DNA from: Nocardia mexicana NBRC 108244
GTDB taxonomy: Bacteria; Actinomycetota; Actinomycetes; Mycobacteriales; Mycobacteriaceae
Reading direction: 5' to 3'
Assembly (NCBI RefSeq): GCF_001613165.1
Contig: NZ_BDBV01000046.1
Span: forward strand, 62,001 to 126,000
Length of the DNA: 64,000 nt
Of the stretch, positions 43,475 through 52,229 are shown piece after piece (within the stretch, counting starts at the first letter, position 1; every line of letters begins with the position of its first letter). A program made the position numbers and the translations under genes. Under the pieces are notes generated by a model. It saw only the letters and a list, made by a program, of their open reading frames with translations. It ran no database searches and was not told the DNA's origin.

Positions 43475-44000
43475 ACGTGTACGGGGTGCGAGGGCGCGCA
43501 CGGGGTGCGTGAGTGTGAGTGGGACACGGAGTGCGGGAGTACGTGCGGGGTGCGGGAGCGTGTGTGGGGCACGGAGTGCGGCGGGGCGCGGGGTGTGTGC
43601 TGAGTCCGGGAGTGCGTGTGGATGCGGGGTGTGTGCTGAGTCCGGGAGTGCGTGTGGATGCGGGGGTGTGTGCGAAGTGCGGCGGTATTTGTGGGGTGCA
43701 GGGGTGTGTGGGGGAATGGGTGCTGTGGTGTGTGTGCGGTGCGGTAGCGCGGCGGGGTGCTGGGGTGTTTGTGGGGTGCGGGGAGTGCGTGTGGGGTACC
43801 GAGTGTTGTGGCTGCGGTGCGGTAGCGCGGCGGGTGCTGAAGTGCGGCGGGCGCGGAGGTGTGTGCGGAGTGCGGGAGTGCGTGTGGGGTACCGGTGCTG
43901 GAGTGTGTGCGCGGTGTGGGAGCGTTTGCGGAGTACTGGGTGTGTGAGTGTGCTCGGTGCGGGAGGCGTGTGTGGGCGTGTGAGTGTGCGAGGTGCGGGG
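43475..44000. repeat. G/T-rich degenerate repeat tract (~525 bp)
   Basis: The plus strand is almost entirely G and T with sparse A and C, built from variants of GTGCGGGAGTGCGTGTGGGG. A perfect 36-base tandem duplication occupies 43592-43663. Frames across it give Cys/Gly/Val-rich nonsense, so it is not coding. It separates two leftward genes, so the transcribed strand would be C/A-rich; runs of GGGG suggest unusual DNA structure. Confidence 0.85.
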
Positions 44001-44001
44001 A

Positions 44002-45636
44002 TCAGTATGGAGGCAGTGCGGTGGTGCGGACTCTGGTGGTGAAGTCGGGGTAGGCGATGCCGTCGGTGCCGGACCAGAGTTGTTGCGCGAGGATCGGTAG
44101 TCGCTCCTGTACCGGGGCGGTGATCTGCTGCTCGGTCATGGCGGTGGGGTCGTCGCAGAAGATGTGTAGTTTCGCGCCGAGCAGGCGGGAGCGCTGGTCG
44201 GGGCGCAGTCGGGCGCCGGTGACGAAAACGGCCGGGTCCCAGGCGAAGAGGAGTTCCGGCGGGGAGTTCAGCGGCTGCGCGTAGCCGCCGGTGGCGAAGT
44301 AGGTGGGGGTGAAGGCGGCGTTCACGATCGGATGTCCCTCGTCGACCAGCTGTTCGGGGGTCCGTGCGCCGCCCGCCCAGGGCAGCAGGTTTCCGCCGGT
44401 CCAGTACTCGACCGTGATCGACGGGTCGACCGGGATGCGGGCGCTGTCGGGTATGCCGTCGTTCCAGACGCGCGCGGTCTTCCCGTAGGACCGCACGATT
44501 TCGGCCTCCCAGTTGAAGAAGTCCACGGTGAGGTCCTCGGCGGTGAATTCGGGGCCAAGGGTGGCGCGGGCGTAGTCACCGAGCTGGGGGTACCGGCCGT
44601 AGTCGCGGACGTATTCGTCGCCGCCGATGTGGAAGGAGCGCCCGGGAAACTGCGGCACGAACTCGCGCAGCAGATCCTCGACCAGCCGATACGATTCGGG
44701 CCGGGACAGATCCAGTCGGCCCTCCGCGCTCCCGGCGAGCAGGGTATCGGCGGCCGCGTCGGCCGGAGAGGTCTGCGCGGGGCGCAATTTCAGTTCGGGA
44801 TGCGGTTCGAGGATCGCGTTCATATGCGCGGGGAAGTCGATCTCGGGGAGCACTTCTATACCGTATTCCGCTGCGTAGGAAACGATCTCGTCGATATCGC
44901 CGCGGCTGTAGTGCTGCGGTGAGGTGATCTCCGGATGGGTCGCACTGGCCAGCCGGAATCCGCCTACATCCGACAGATGCAGGTGCAGCAGATTCATTCG
45001 GTAGTAGGCCATCTCGCGGATCCGCTGCTTGATCCAGTCGACGGTCAGGAACTGGCGGCCGACGTCGAGCAGCAGGCCGCGCTCGGGATAGTCCGGCCGA
45101 TCCTCGACTAGGCCGCGCGGCAGAGCCGCCGTCGCCCCGAACCATTGCAGCAGTGTCTGGGCGGCGTGCACGAGACCTTCGCGGGTACGGGCCGTCGCCG
45201 TGACGGTGTCGCCGATCTCGATGCGATAAGACTCCGGTTCCGCCGGACCGGAGTCGGCCAGACGCAACTCCACATCGCCTGGGCGCGATGCGGTTTCGGT
45301 GACGGCGAGGATCCGCCGTGTGGATCGGGCGATGTCGTCCGCAAGGCGGCGGGCCACGGGTTCGGCCGAGCCCTCGGCAACGAGGCGTGCCACGTCGCCG
45401 AGCTGGAAGCGGCCCTGTCCCGGCGACCACTGCTGCACCGACGGCACGGTCGCGGGCAGCGCGACGCCGGAATCCGCTCGGGCGGGTGCTACCTGAAAGA
45501 GGCTCGCGGACAACAGAATTACCGAAGCTATCAACAGTGTGCCGCGAAATTCCGCACTACCGCACCGGAATGAGCGCTGCCGGTCCGCAACGCGACTCGA
45601 GCCGACTGCGCGCCACCGCTCCGCGGCCCGATTCAC
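44002..45636 (-). CDS. Secreted glycoside hydrolase family 20 beta-N-acetylhexosaminidase
   Basis: Removes terminal N-acetylglucosamine or N-acetylgalactosamine outside the cell. 544 residues: an N-terminal export helix (TLLIASVILLSASLFQVAPARA), a GH20b-like domain (VELRLADSGPAEPESYRIEI), then the TIM barrel with GLLLDVGRQFLTVDWIKQRI, HLHLSDVGGFRL and the catalytic HIGGDEY (Asp-Glu pair), plus WNDGIPDS. GTG 45636 overlaps the stop of the upstream hydrolase by GTGA, so they are coupled. The stretch before the hydrophobic helix is long (about 35 residues) and arginine-rich, suggesting Sec or Tat-like export. Confidence 0.93.
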   Translation of the reverse strand: MNRAAERWRAVGSSRVADRQRSFRCGSAEFRGTLLIASVILLSASLFQVAPARADSGVALPATVPSVQQWSPGQGRFQLGDVARLVAEGSAEPVARRLADDIARSTRRILAVTETASRPGDVELRLADSGPAEPESYRIEIGDTVTATARTREGLVHAAQTLLQWFGATAALPRGLVEDRPDYPERGLLLDVGRQFLTVDWIKQRIREMAYYRMNLLHLHLSDVGGFRLASATHPEITSPQHYSRGDIDEIVSYAAEYGIEVLPEIDFPAHMNAILEPHPELKLRPAQTSPADAAADTLLAGSAEGRLDLSRPESYRLVEDLLREFVPQFPGRSFHIGGDEYVRDYGRYPQLGDYARATLGPEFTAEDLTVDFFNWEAEIVRSYGKTARVWNDGIPDSARIPVDPSITVEYWTGGNLLPWAGGARTPEQLVDEGHPIVNAAFTPTYFATGGYAQPLNSPPELLFAWDPAVFVTGARLRPDQRSRLLGAKLHIFCDDPTAMTEQQITAPVQERLPILAQQLWSGTDGIAYPDFTTRVRTTALPPY

Positions 45637-47216
45637 GCTGCCCCCACTGGTATCTCGACCGTCGACGGCGCGGCGAAGGTGACGGTGCTCCCCACCGGCG
45701 TCGCGCTGACGAACGGCACCGGATCCTGCGAGGTGACCGTGAGCGCCAGCCGGTGGCCCGGTGCGAGCTTCCAGTAGGTGGGCGACAGCTCCCACGCGAC
45801 GGCGTTCGGCTGCCCGGGCCGCAGGTCGTGCCGGGTGATCGGCCAGTATGTGACCGGCGTGCCGGAGCCGTCGGGAGCCTCGTCGTAGAGAATGCCGAAC
45901 AGGCTGAGATCGGCGGTCGGTGGGATGACGGTGAGATCGAGCCGCGGACTTCCGGCGATCCGAGCCCCCGCGTCGAACGGCGCGGTGTGCCAGACCCCGG
46001 CGAGAGTGCGGTCCACGCTGCCGAGCGGGATCGGCGGCGCCGATCCGAGCTGCGCCAGCGATCCGGTGACGTAGGGGACGGCGGATACGGCGGTGGTGGC
46101 GCCGGAACGCAGTGGCTGACTCCAGCTATCGCCCGGATCGGCGCCGAGCACCCCGGCTGCCGGAGCGGACAGCGGGAATGCCTGTGCGGCCGGCACCGCG
46201 TCGGCGACGGAGCGATAGCCGTCGTACGGGCCGCCATCGGCCGGGGCGAGATTGACGACGGGCTCGGTGTCGATGCCGTTCGGGGCGCCGTTGAGGTGGT
46301 GGTCGAGCCAGCGAATCCCCGCATCCCACACGGGATTCGGCAGGCCCGCCACCTGGCCGGGCCCGCCGCCGGTGGAGTGGTCGCCCGGCTGCAGGTACAG
46401 CATCTTCGGCCCCGTCAACCGGTCGAACAGGTGGAACACCGGGCCGACCGGCAGCAGCGAGTCCTGCCAGTCGTGGGCGAGGAACACCGCGGTCCCGTTC
46501 GCGTTCAGTGTGTCGACGGCGTCGGCCAGCAGTCGCGTATTGGTCAGCGCCGCCAGCGAACTCGGGTCGGTGGTCAGGATCGCGTGCAGTCCCGCGGCGG
46601 TCATCTCGGGGCTGAATCGGTTGGTCGACGCGCCCGTCAAGGCCAGTGCCGCAGGCCCGCCGGTCTTCAGGGTGCCGTTCGGGGCGAGCGCCGCGGTTCC
46701 GTCGGCGGGCGGCGAATCCGCAACGATGGCCTTGATTCGGGGGTCGTGCGCGGCCGCGAGCAGGCTCAGGCCCGCGCCGTAGGAGCCGCCGGCGATGGCG
46801 ATGCGATCGGGATCGACATTGAGATTCGCTATCGCCCAATCGATTACGGCCGAGGCGTCCCGAGCGTCCCGGTCGCCCAGCAGATCCACCTCGCCGCCGG
46901 ACAGATACATGCCGCGCGCGGTGTACTCGATGGAGACGAAACCTGCTCCGCTGGAGAGCCTGTAGGCCGATCCGATGCTGCCCATCGCGGGCATACCCCA
47001 GCCCGACGGCTGCAGGACCAGCGGGTTCTTGTGCTCGGCGAGGTCTGGCGGTGCCGTGATGACGGCATTGAGCAGGACGCCGTCGGCGCCGGGGACGAAC
47101 AGGGTGGTCGCCTGTGCGCCGGGAATCGGTACGGCGACGACCCGCGGTGCGCAGGCCGCGATGATCGCGGCGGCCAGTATGGCTGCCACTGTCACGGCGA
47201 ACAGGCGTTTCGGCAC
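45633..47216 (-). CDS. Exported CocE/NonD-type hydrolase (PepX/S15 family)
   Basis: 527 residues with a signal peptide ending IIAACAP, a plausible lipobox. The alpha/beta hydrolase core has the nucleophile elbow AGGSYGAGLS near residue 145, an aspartate around FLAHDWQD and a histidine in QPGDHSTGG; the last third is the jelly-roll X-Pro dipeptidyl-peptidase C-terminal domain (RLDLTVIPPTADLSLFGILYDE). Members cleave acyl, ester or peptide bonds. It is coupled to the GH20 gene, so the pair may process a glycopeptide or acylated amino sugar; that is inference. Confidence 0.9.
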   Translation of the reverse strand: MPKRLFAVTVAAILAAAIIAACAPRVVAVPIPGAQATTLFVPGADGVLLNAVITAPPDLAEHKNPLVLQPSGWGMPAMGSIGSAYRLSSGAGFVSIEYTARGMYLSGGEVDLLGDRDARDASAVIDWAIANLNVDPDRIAIAGGSYGAGLSLLAAAHDPRIKAIVADSPPADGTAALAPNGTLKTGGPAALALTGASTNRFSPEMTAAGLHAILTTDPSSLAALTNTRLLADAVDTLNANGTAVFLAHDWQDSLLPVGPVFHLFDRLTGPKMLYLQPGDHSTGGGPGQVAGLPNPVWDAGIRWLDHHLNGAPNGIDTEPVVNLAPADGGPYDGYRSVADAVPAAQAFPLSAPAAGVLGADPGDSWSQPLRSGATTAVSAVPYVTGSLAQLGSAPPIPLGSVDRTLAGVWHTAPFDAGARIAGSPRLDLTVIPPTADLSLFGILYDEAPDGSGTPVTYWPITRHDLRPGQPNAVAWELSPTYWKLAPGHRLALTVTSQDPVPFVSATPVGSTVTFAAPSTVEIPVGAA

Positions 47217-47225
47217 GATTCCCCC

Positions 47226-47339
47226 TCAGAACACCGTCGCGAACAGCAGTTGCAGGTTGTGTGCCAGCGAGAGCGGCATCAGGAGCAGATAGCCGGAGAG
47301 CGTGCCGATCAGGTCGGGGGCGGGAAGGTCACCGTGCAT
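47226..47339 (-). CDS. Very small membrane peptide upstream of the CocE/PepX gene (tentative)
   Basis: 37 residues from ATG 47339: MHGDLPAPDLIGTLSGYLLLMPL..NLQLLFATVF, with one hydrophobic helix. It ends 10 bases before the hydrolase start, and AAGGG lies upstream. Could be a leader peptide or small membrane protein; conservation would decide. Confidence 0.4.
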   Translation of the reverse strand: MHGDLPAPDLIGTLSGYLLLMPLSLAHNLQLLFATVF

Positions 47340-47690
47340 GGGCGGACCCTTAACGACGTAACGGACGAATCCCGATCGGCCGCCGTGGTTGCGCGGGCCG
47401 CAATCGATTGGTCGTAGAGTACTTGCTCGTTTCTGCTCTGTCCACCACTCAATCAATCATCAATGAGCAAGCCGCTCACGGAGTTTCACCAGCGCAACTC
47501 GGGCAATCGGTTCCACGGATCCGTCGGCTGCCCAAGACAGGAGGTCGGCCGAGAGCTGCCGGTGTCGAAAGCGGTTGGCTGGCGCAGGCGGCCGGAATTC
47601 CGTGCGCGGCAGCGGGTATCGCCACGCCGCAAGCCGGGGTCCGGTCTCGACCGCGAGGCGATGACTCGCCCTATCGAAGCTGGACGGCCG
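47340..47690. other. Intergenic stretch with an inverted repeat
   Basis: No convincing gene. CTTGCTC (47422-47428) and GAGCAAG (47465-47471) are inverted around an AT-rich TCAATCAATCATCAAT stretch, which probably marks the promoter/operator of the leftward secreted-hydrolase operon. The right half is GC-rich and featureless. Confidence 0.5.
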
Positions 47691-48125
47691 CTATTTCTTC
47701 AGCTCCTGGGCGAGCATGACGATGATGCCGCTGGGGCCGCGCACGTAGGTGAGCTTGTAGATGTCCTGATAGGTCGCCACGCCGCGTAGTGGATAGCAGC
47801 CGTGCTTCGCGGCTGTCTCGAGGGCCGCGTCGATATCATCGACCGAGAAGGCGACGCGGTGCATGCCGATCTCGTTGGGGCGGGTGGGCTCGGTCTCGAT
47901 CGCTTCGGGGTGGATGTACTCGAAGAGTTCGAGGCGGCCGTGACCGTCGGGCGTCTGGAGCATGGCGATCTTGGCGTGGTTGCCGTCGAGGCCGACGGCG
48001 GTGTCGGTCCACTCACCACTGACCGTGTCGCGGCCGAGGACCGTGAGCCCGAGATCGGTGAAGAAGGCGATCGTCGCTTCGAGGTCGCGAACGGCGATGG
48101 CGACGTTCTCGAGTTTGATGGCCAT
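47691..48125 (-). CDS. VOC superfamily protein (methylmalonyl-CoA epimerase-like)
   Basis: 144 residues with two glyoxalase-fold repeats: KLENVAIAVRDLEATIAFFTDLGLTVLGR and IGMHRVAFSVDDIDAALETAAKHGC. Metal ligands are consistent with a histidine at MHRVAF and glutamate at GRLELFEY. Length and the ..LELFEYI.. strand recall methylmalonyl-CoA epimerase and glyoxalase I relatives; the substrate cannot be fixed. ATG 48125 or 48134 are both possible, with no clear ribosome site. Confidence 0.85.
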   Translation of the reverse strand: MAIKLENVAIAVRDLEATIAFFTDLGLTVLGRDTVSGEWTDTAVGLDGNHAKIAMLQTPDGHGRLELFEYIHPEAIETEPTRPNEIGMHRVAFSVDDIDAALETAAKHGCYPLRGVATYQDIYKLTYVRGPSGIIVMLAQELKK

Positions 48126-48168
48126 GCGTCGCATGGTAGCCGTCCCGGCCGGAACGCCTGACCTTTTG

Positions 48169-49041
48169 TCACACACTCAGAAACGTGCGCAGGGCCGCGG
48201 CGAGTGCGGCGGGATTGTCCTCCTGGACGTTGTGGCCCGCGTTCGGTATCGATACCAGCTTCGCTCCGGGGACCTGTGCGACGAGTCGTTCGGCCGCGGC
48301 CCGGCCGAGCACTCGGCTGCGGGCGCCGCGCACCAGCAGCACCGGGACGCCGGTGATTTGCGCGGCGAGGCGATCCACCGCCGCGAGAATGGCGGGGAAG
48401 TCGGGCGGGCTCGGGTCGGCCTTGGGGACCCACTCGCCGCCCGGGCCGCGGCGGAACAGGGTGCTCATCCGATAGGCGACGGTCGCGCGGTGAGCGCGGG
48501 GACTGACCCGCATGGCCTCGTCCACCACGGTGTCCAGACTCCGTACGGGGCCGAGCCCGGTGATGAACGCGCGCATGCGGCGGGTGCTGTCGAAATCGAC
48601 GCCGGGCGCGACGTCGACCAGCGTCAGGCTCGCGACGCGGTCGGGGTGGGCCTCGGCGGTATGGGCCGCGACGACTCCGCCCAGTGACATTCCCACCAGG
48701 TGCACCCGGTCCAGGCCCAGGTGATCGGCCGCGGCGATCACGTCCGCGGCCATCGTCGCGGGGCGGTAGTCCGTGGACCAGTCGCTGTCGCCGTGGCCGC
48801 GTAAGTCCAGTGCGACCGGACGTACGCCGGTGCGCAGCTCGAGGCACACCAGATCCCAGGTGTGCGCGGTCAGTCTGCCGCCGTGTAGCAGGAAGACCGC
48901 CGAACCTGTTCCGCCCCAGTCGAATCCGTGCAGCGAGCAGTCCGCGCGGCGATATCGGAAGGCGCGCGGCGGGGCCGGATCGTGGGCTGTGACACCGAGA
49001 TCGGCCGCCAGTTCGGTCAGCGCGGGAATTGTGTGGTGCAC
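48169..49041 (-). CDS. Alpha/beta-fold hydrolase, serine type, divergent from its TetR
   Basis: 290 residues. Oxyanion loop HGGRLTAHTWD, LDLRGHGDSDW, nucleophile elbow VGMSLGGVV, acid in PVLLVRGARS, base histidine in NAGHNVQEDNP. GTG 49041 follows GGAGGTACC. The promoter region holds two TACCTTG-type palindromes that the divergent TetR presumably binds, so the enzyme is likely inducible by its substrate or a related ligand. Confidence 0.9.
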   Translation of the reverse strand: MHHTIPALTELAADLGVTAHDPAPPRAFRYRRADCSLHGFDWGGTGSAVFLLHGGRLTAHTWDLVCLELRTGVRPVALDLRGHGDSDWSTDYRPATMAADVIAAADHLGLDRVHLVGMSLGGVVAAHTAEAHPDRVASLTLVDVAPGVDFDSTRRMRAFITGLGPVRSLDTVVDEAMRVSPRAHRATVAYRMSTLFRRGPGGEWVPKADPSPPDFPAILAAVDRLAAQITGVPVLLVRGARSRVLGRAAAERLVAQVPGAKLVSIPNAGHNVQEDNPAALAAALRTFLSV

Positions 49042-49055
49042 GGCGGTACCTCCGA

Positions 49056-49103
49056 TACCTTGGGGCTCCAAGGTAGGACGGCATACCTTGACCAGTCAAG
49101 GTA
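49056..49103. promoter_or_regulatory. Tandem TetR operators between the hydrolase and its regulator
   Basis: Two perfect palindromes of the same family: TACCTTGG-N4-CCAAGGTA (49056-49075) and TACCTTGAC-CA-GTCAAGGTA (49084-49103), centres 28 bases apart. One lies near each divergent start. Confidence 0.85.
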
Positions 49104-49114
49104 GTATCGGAAGT

Positions 49115-49726
49115 GTGCCAGCCCGCGTACGACGCAAACCCGACGAGGCCAAGCGCCTGATTCTCGAGGCGGCGAGCAGGCTGCTGGCGGCGGGCGGTCC
49201 TGCCGCGGTGCAGGTGCGCGCCGTCGCCGCCGAGGTCGGGGTCTCCGATGCCGCCGTCAATCACCACTTCGGCACCCGCGAGCAGCTGCTGGAGGCGCTG
49301 TTGCGTTTCGGCGGGGCCACGCTGAAGGCCGAACTGGACGGCGTCGTCGGCGCGTGGGCCGAGGGCCCGGTCGATCCGGCGACGCTGGTCCATACCTTGG
49401 CCGCGCTCTATGCCGACGGCTACGCCGAACTGGCGCTCGCCCTACATCGCTCGGGGTGGCGCGACACCGGCCTCGGCATGCTCGACGACGTCGTGGACCG
49501 GCTGCACGCGCAGGCGCGGGAGCAGTGCGCGGGCACCGGCCGCACACCCCCGTCGCGCGAGGAGGTTCAGGTGACGGTGGCCGCACTGCATCAGGCCGTC
49601 GCGATGGATCCGTTGTTCGGCGACGAATTTCGCAGAAGCGTCGGGCTCGGAGACGTGCGGGCTCGGATGCTCGATTGGTGGGTCGAGACACTCCGCGAGG
49701 TACTGGCGGGGCAGCGGGGGATGTAG
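49115..49726 (+). CDS. TetR family regulator of the adjacent hydrolase
   Basis: 203 residues. The N-terminal HTH covers KRLILEAASRLLAAGGPAAVQVRAVAAEVGVSDAAVNHHFGTREQLLEALL, with the family SDAAVNHHF recognition-helix pattern. The C-terminal ligand domain is alpha-helical and has no obvious subfamily mark. GTG 49115 is used, just downstream of the second operator; the ribosome site is weak, so the transcript may be short-leadered. Likely represses itself and the leftward hydrolase through the TACCTTG palindromes. Confidence 0.9.
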   Translation: MPARVRRKPDEAKRLILEAASRLLAAGGPAAVQVRAVAAEVGVSDAAVNHHFGTREQLLEALLRFGGATLKAELDGVVGAWAEGPVDPATLVHTLAALYADGYAELALALHRSGWRDTGLGMLDDVVDRLHAQAREQCAGTGRTPPSREEVQVTVAALHQAVAMDPLFGDEFRRSVGLGDVRARMLDWWVETLREVLAGQRGM

Positions 49727-49936
49727 ACCCGGAACGCTCGGCAGGTCCGGGGTCAGGTCGATGCGGCGGACCTCGACGCGATTGGACGGGCCCAGCTGAT
49801 GGAACCAGGGCTGGGTGGTCCCGGGTGCACTGTCCCGAAGTCTGACGAATCGGTGACGACCGGCACGGATCGGGCTCGATCCGGCGGCCGAAGCGGTTGA
49901 GTTGGTCAAGACCCGTGCGTTGTCCGGAGGACCGAA

Positions 49937-50464
49937 ATGCCATCTGTACGTAAGATCGCCCGCTCGCGCATTACCTGGGCATTGGCCGTGATCGTAGTGA
50001 TCGGGGTCGGTGTCGGCTTGGCCCTGTTCCAGCCGTGGCGGTTGTTCACCAACACGGTGGTGGACGAGGCGGCGCCGACCGTTGCGGTCACCGCCGGGGC
50101 CGAACTTCGGCAGGAACCGCGGATCCTGTCCCGCGGCGAGTTCGTCTCACACGAGCACGGCACCTCGGGCAGCGTCGTCGTTGTCGAATTGCCGGACGGC
50201 AGTAGGGTTTTGCGCCTCGAGAATCTCGATACCTCCGATGGGCCGGACCTGCACGTGTGGCTCACCGACGCACCCGTCCTGGAGGGCCGCGCGGGCTGGT
50301 TCGTCTTCGACGACGGGCGGCACGAGGACCTCGGCAGCCTCAAGGGCAACAAGGGAAGCCAGAACTACGTCATTCCGCCCGATGTGGATCTGAATGTGCT
50401 CACCAGCGTCAGCATCTGGTGCCAGCGCTTCCACGTGTCCTTCGGTGCGGCGCAACTGAGCTGA
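49937..50464 (+). CDS. DM13 domain membrane-anchored protein
   Basis: 175 residues: a basic N-terminus, one membrane helix (ITWALAVIVVIGVGVGLALF, about residues 12-31), then an extracytoplasmic DM13 domain with RILSRGEFVSHEHGTSGSVVVVELPDGSRVLRLENLDTSDGPDLHVWLTD and a C-terminal WCQRFHVSFGAAQL. DM13 domains are thought to be redox or electron-transfer-related, with a conserved cysteine; one is seen here. GGAGG precedes ATG 49937. It is convergent with the downstream TetR gene. Confidence 0.88.
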   Translation: MPSVRKIARSRITWALAVIVVIGVGVGLALFQPWRLFTNTVVDEAAPTVAVTAGAELRQEPRILSRGEFVSHEHGTSGSVVVVELPDGSRVLRLENLDTSDGPDLHVWLTDAPVLEGRAGWFVFDDGRHEDLGSLKGNKGSQNYVIPPDVDLNVLTSVSIWCQRFHVSFGAAQLS

Positions 50465-50472
50465 GGGCGTCG

Positions 50473-51132
50473 TTACTGCCGCTCGGCGGCGGGGACGCCG
50501 ACCAGTAGGCCGACGATGGAGCGCACGAACTCCTCCAGGCGCTCCTTGGGATAGGCGTCCGGTTCGCTGACCGCGAGGGTGCCGAGCATTTCGGCGATGC
50601 TCAGCAGGGAATTCGTCAGCAGCGCGGAATCCACTGCGGCCCATCGTGAATCGAGGGCGGTGCCCATCCGGACCAGCGCCTCGGCCTGGTCGAAGATGCC
50701 GGTGCGCGAACTCCGCAGTGCCGCACGGTATTCGTCCGGGGCGCTGCCGGGGGTGGCGAGGATCAGGCGCCACCTGGTCGGATTATCCAGTGCCACACCG
50801 ACGAAGGCCTCGATCGTCGCCGAGGCCGCGGTCACCGGGTCGGCGCCGATCAGGTCGGTGGGCAGGGTGGTGGCCACCTGTTCGAGGCCGCGCTCACGCT
50901 CGCGCTCGAGCAGCGCCTCCACCAATTCGGCGCGCGTCTTGAACACGGTGTAGAGCACGGGTTTTCCCACTCCGGCCGCGGCCGCGACGGCCTCCATGCT
51001 GAGCTCGTGCAGCTCCACGCGGCTCAACACGGTGAACGCGGCGTCGAGCAGTTGCGCGCGCCGCTGCTCGCGGGGCAGGCGCGGCGCGTAGCGGCGCCGT
51101 GGCCGACCGGCCGCGCCGCGGGATTTCGTCAC
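50473..51132 (-). CDS. TetR family regulator divergent from the MpaB-like oxygenase
   Basis: 219 residues with a basic N-terminal extension (RGAAGRPRRRYAPRLPREQR). HTH: AQLLDAAFTVLSRVELHELSMEAVAAAAGVGKPVLYTVFKTRAELVEALL. GTG 51132 follows AGGAGGTGAGG. The gap to the divergent oxygenase gene has CGTTGTATTC twice (51214, 51247), candidate binding sites. The ligand domain is unassigned. Confidence 0.9.
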   Translation of the reverse strand: MTKSRGAAGRPRRRYAPRLPREQRRAQLLDAAFTVLSRVELHELSMEAVAAAAGVGKPVLYTVFKTRAELVEALLERERERGLEQVATTLPTDLIGADPVTAASATIEAFVGVALDNPTRWRLILATPGSAPDEYRAALRSSRTGIFDQAEALVRMGTALDSRWAAVDSALLTNSLLSIAEMLGTLAVSEPDAYPKERLEEFVRSIVGLLVGVPAAERQ

Positions 51133-51213
51133 CGCAACCTCACCTCCTACGGCCCATCGTGTCAGCACTCGCACCCGAAGGTGCGGGCGGTCCCGGTCCG
51201 AATATTACTCGAC

Positions 51214-51256
51214 CGTTGTATTCATCGCGCGCAATTGCTACGGTGGCGTTGTATTC
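51214..51256. promoter_or_regulatory. Direct repeat CGTTGTATTC x2 in the oxygenase promoter
   Basis: Two identical decamers (51214-51223 and 51247-51256), 33 bases apart, about three helical turns, with the second ending 29 bases before the oxygenase ATG. Candidate sites of the divergent TetR regulator. Confidence 0.5.
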
Positions 51257-51284
51257 GCCGCGGCAGCGCACAAAGGAGTAGCTG

Positions 51285-52226
51285 ATGGGCTTCGATCCGA
51301 CCACCCTTCGCCGGGACGACTTCGGGTTCTTCGGCCCGGACTCGCCCAGCTGGAAGATCTGGACCGCCCCGACGGCGGTGATCGGCTTCCAGCGCGCGGT
51401 CGTCCTCGAGCACTTCGACCCGTTCCTGACCGCGGCCGTCGCCGATGCCCGCGGGATCTACAGCGACCCCCGCAGCCGCCTGGACAACACGTTCGCCTAC
51501 TTCTTGATCGTCGCGATCGGCGACGGCCGCACCGCGATTCGGGCGTCCGAGCATCTGATGCAGGTGCACGCCACGATGACGGGCATCGAGCCCATCAGCG
51601 GCCGGCGCTACGCCGCCAACAGCCCCGAGACGCAGCTGTGGATCCACATCACCGGCTGGCATTCGGTCCTGAAGGCCTACGAGATGTTCGGTCCCGGCCC
51701 GCTCGCCCCCGAGGAGGAGGCGCGGTACTGGCAGGAGTGCGCGATCGCGGCCGAACTGCAGACCTGCAAGCCGCAGGACGTGCCCCGCTCCCGCGAGGAG
51801 GTCCGCGCCTACTTCGACCGCGTCCGCCCGCGTCTGTGCAGCTCCGAACGGGCCGAGGAGGGCATGCATCACCTGCTGTGGACCTCTCCCCGCAACGGCG
51901 CCGGACTCTCGTATGCCCTTGGCAGCCGGTTGCTTTCGCTCGCATCGGTCGCGACGCTGCCGAAATGGATGCGCCGCCTCGGCGGTTTCGACCGCCCCGG
52001 CATCGTGGACCTCGGCATCAAACTTCCCGCCAGGGTCCTGGTGTGGATGTTCACCCGTTTCAACAAGTTCGGCCTCATCAAGGCCGCACCGTTCATCGCG
52101 CCGATGGCCGGACAGATCCTCGCGCAGCACGTGCGGATGGAACCGCCCACCACCCCCGAAACCGTCACCCCTGCCAAGGCCCGCGAGCTGTACAGCGTCC
52201 GCGGAGCCCGCCCGCTCGCCAGCTGA
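51285..52226 (+). CDS. MpaB-like (DUF2236) heme oxygenase family protein
   Basis: 313 residues of the rubber-oxygenase/mycophenolic-B (oxygenase MpaB) family. SPSWKIWTAPTAVIGFQRAVVLEHFDP matches the N-terminal part; TQLWIHITGWHSVLKAYEMF carries histidines in the region where Lcp-type proteins bind heme; the C-terminal half is helical. ATG 51285 with AAAGGAG six bases before. Substrate unknown. Placed under the adjacent divergent TetR. Confidence 0.85.
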   Translation: MGFDPTTLRRDDFGFFGPDSPSWKIWTAPTAVIGFQRAVVLEHFDPFLTAAVADARGIYSDPRSRLDNTFAYFLIVAIGDGRTAIRASEHLMQVHATMTGIEPISGRRYAANSPETQLWIHITGWHSVLKAYEMFGPGPLAPEEEARYWQECAIAAELQTCKPQDVPRSREEVRAYFDRVRPRLCSSERAEEGMHHLLWTSPRNGAGLSYALGSRLLSLASVATLPKWMRRLGGFDRPGIVDLGIKLPARVLVWMFTRFNKFGLIKAAPFIAPMAGQILAQHVRMEPPTTPETVTPAKARELYSVRGARPLAS

Positions 52227-52229
52227 TCG

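Noticed and set aside
43329..44042. A 237-residue Cys/Gly/Val-rich frame over the G/T-rich tract
   Set aside because: Composition follows directly from the repeat (GTG, TGC, GGG triplets); no ribosome site and every frame looks alike. Treated as a repeat, not a protein.
47463..47789. A 108-residue plus-strand frame upstream of and overlapping the VOC gene
   Set aside because: Its second half is antisense to a well-supported VOC protein, and the first half has no coding character or ribosome site.
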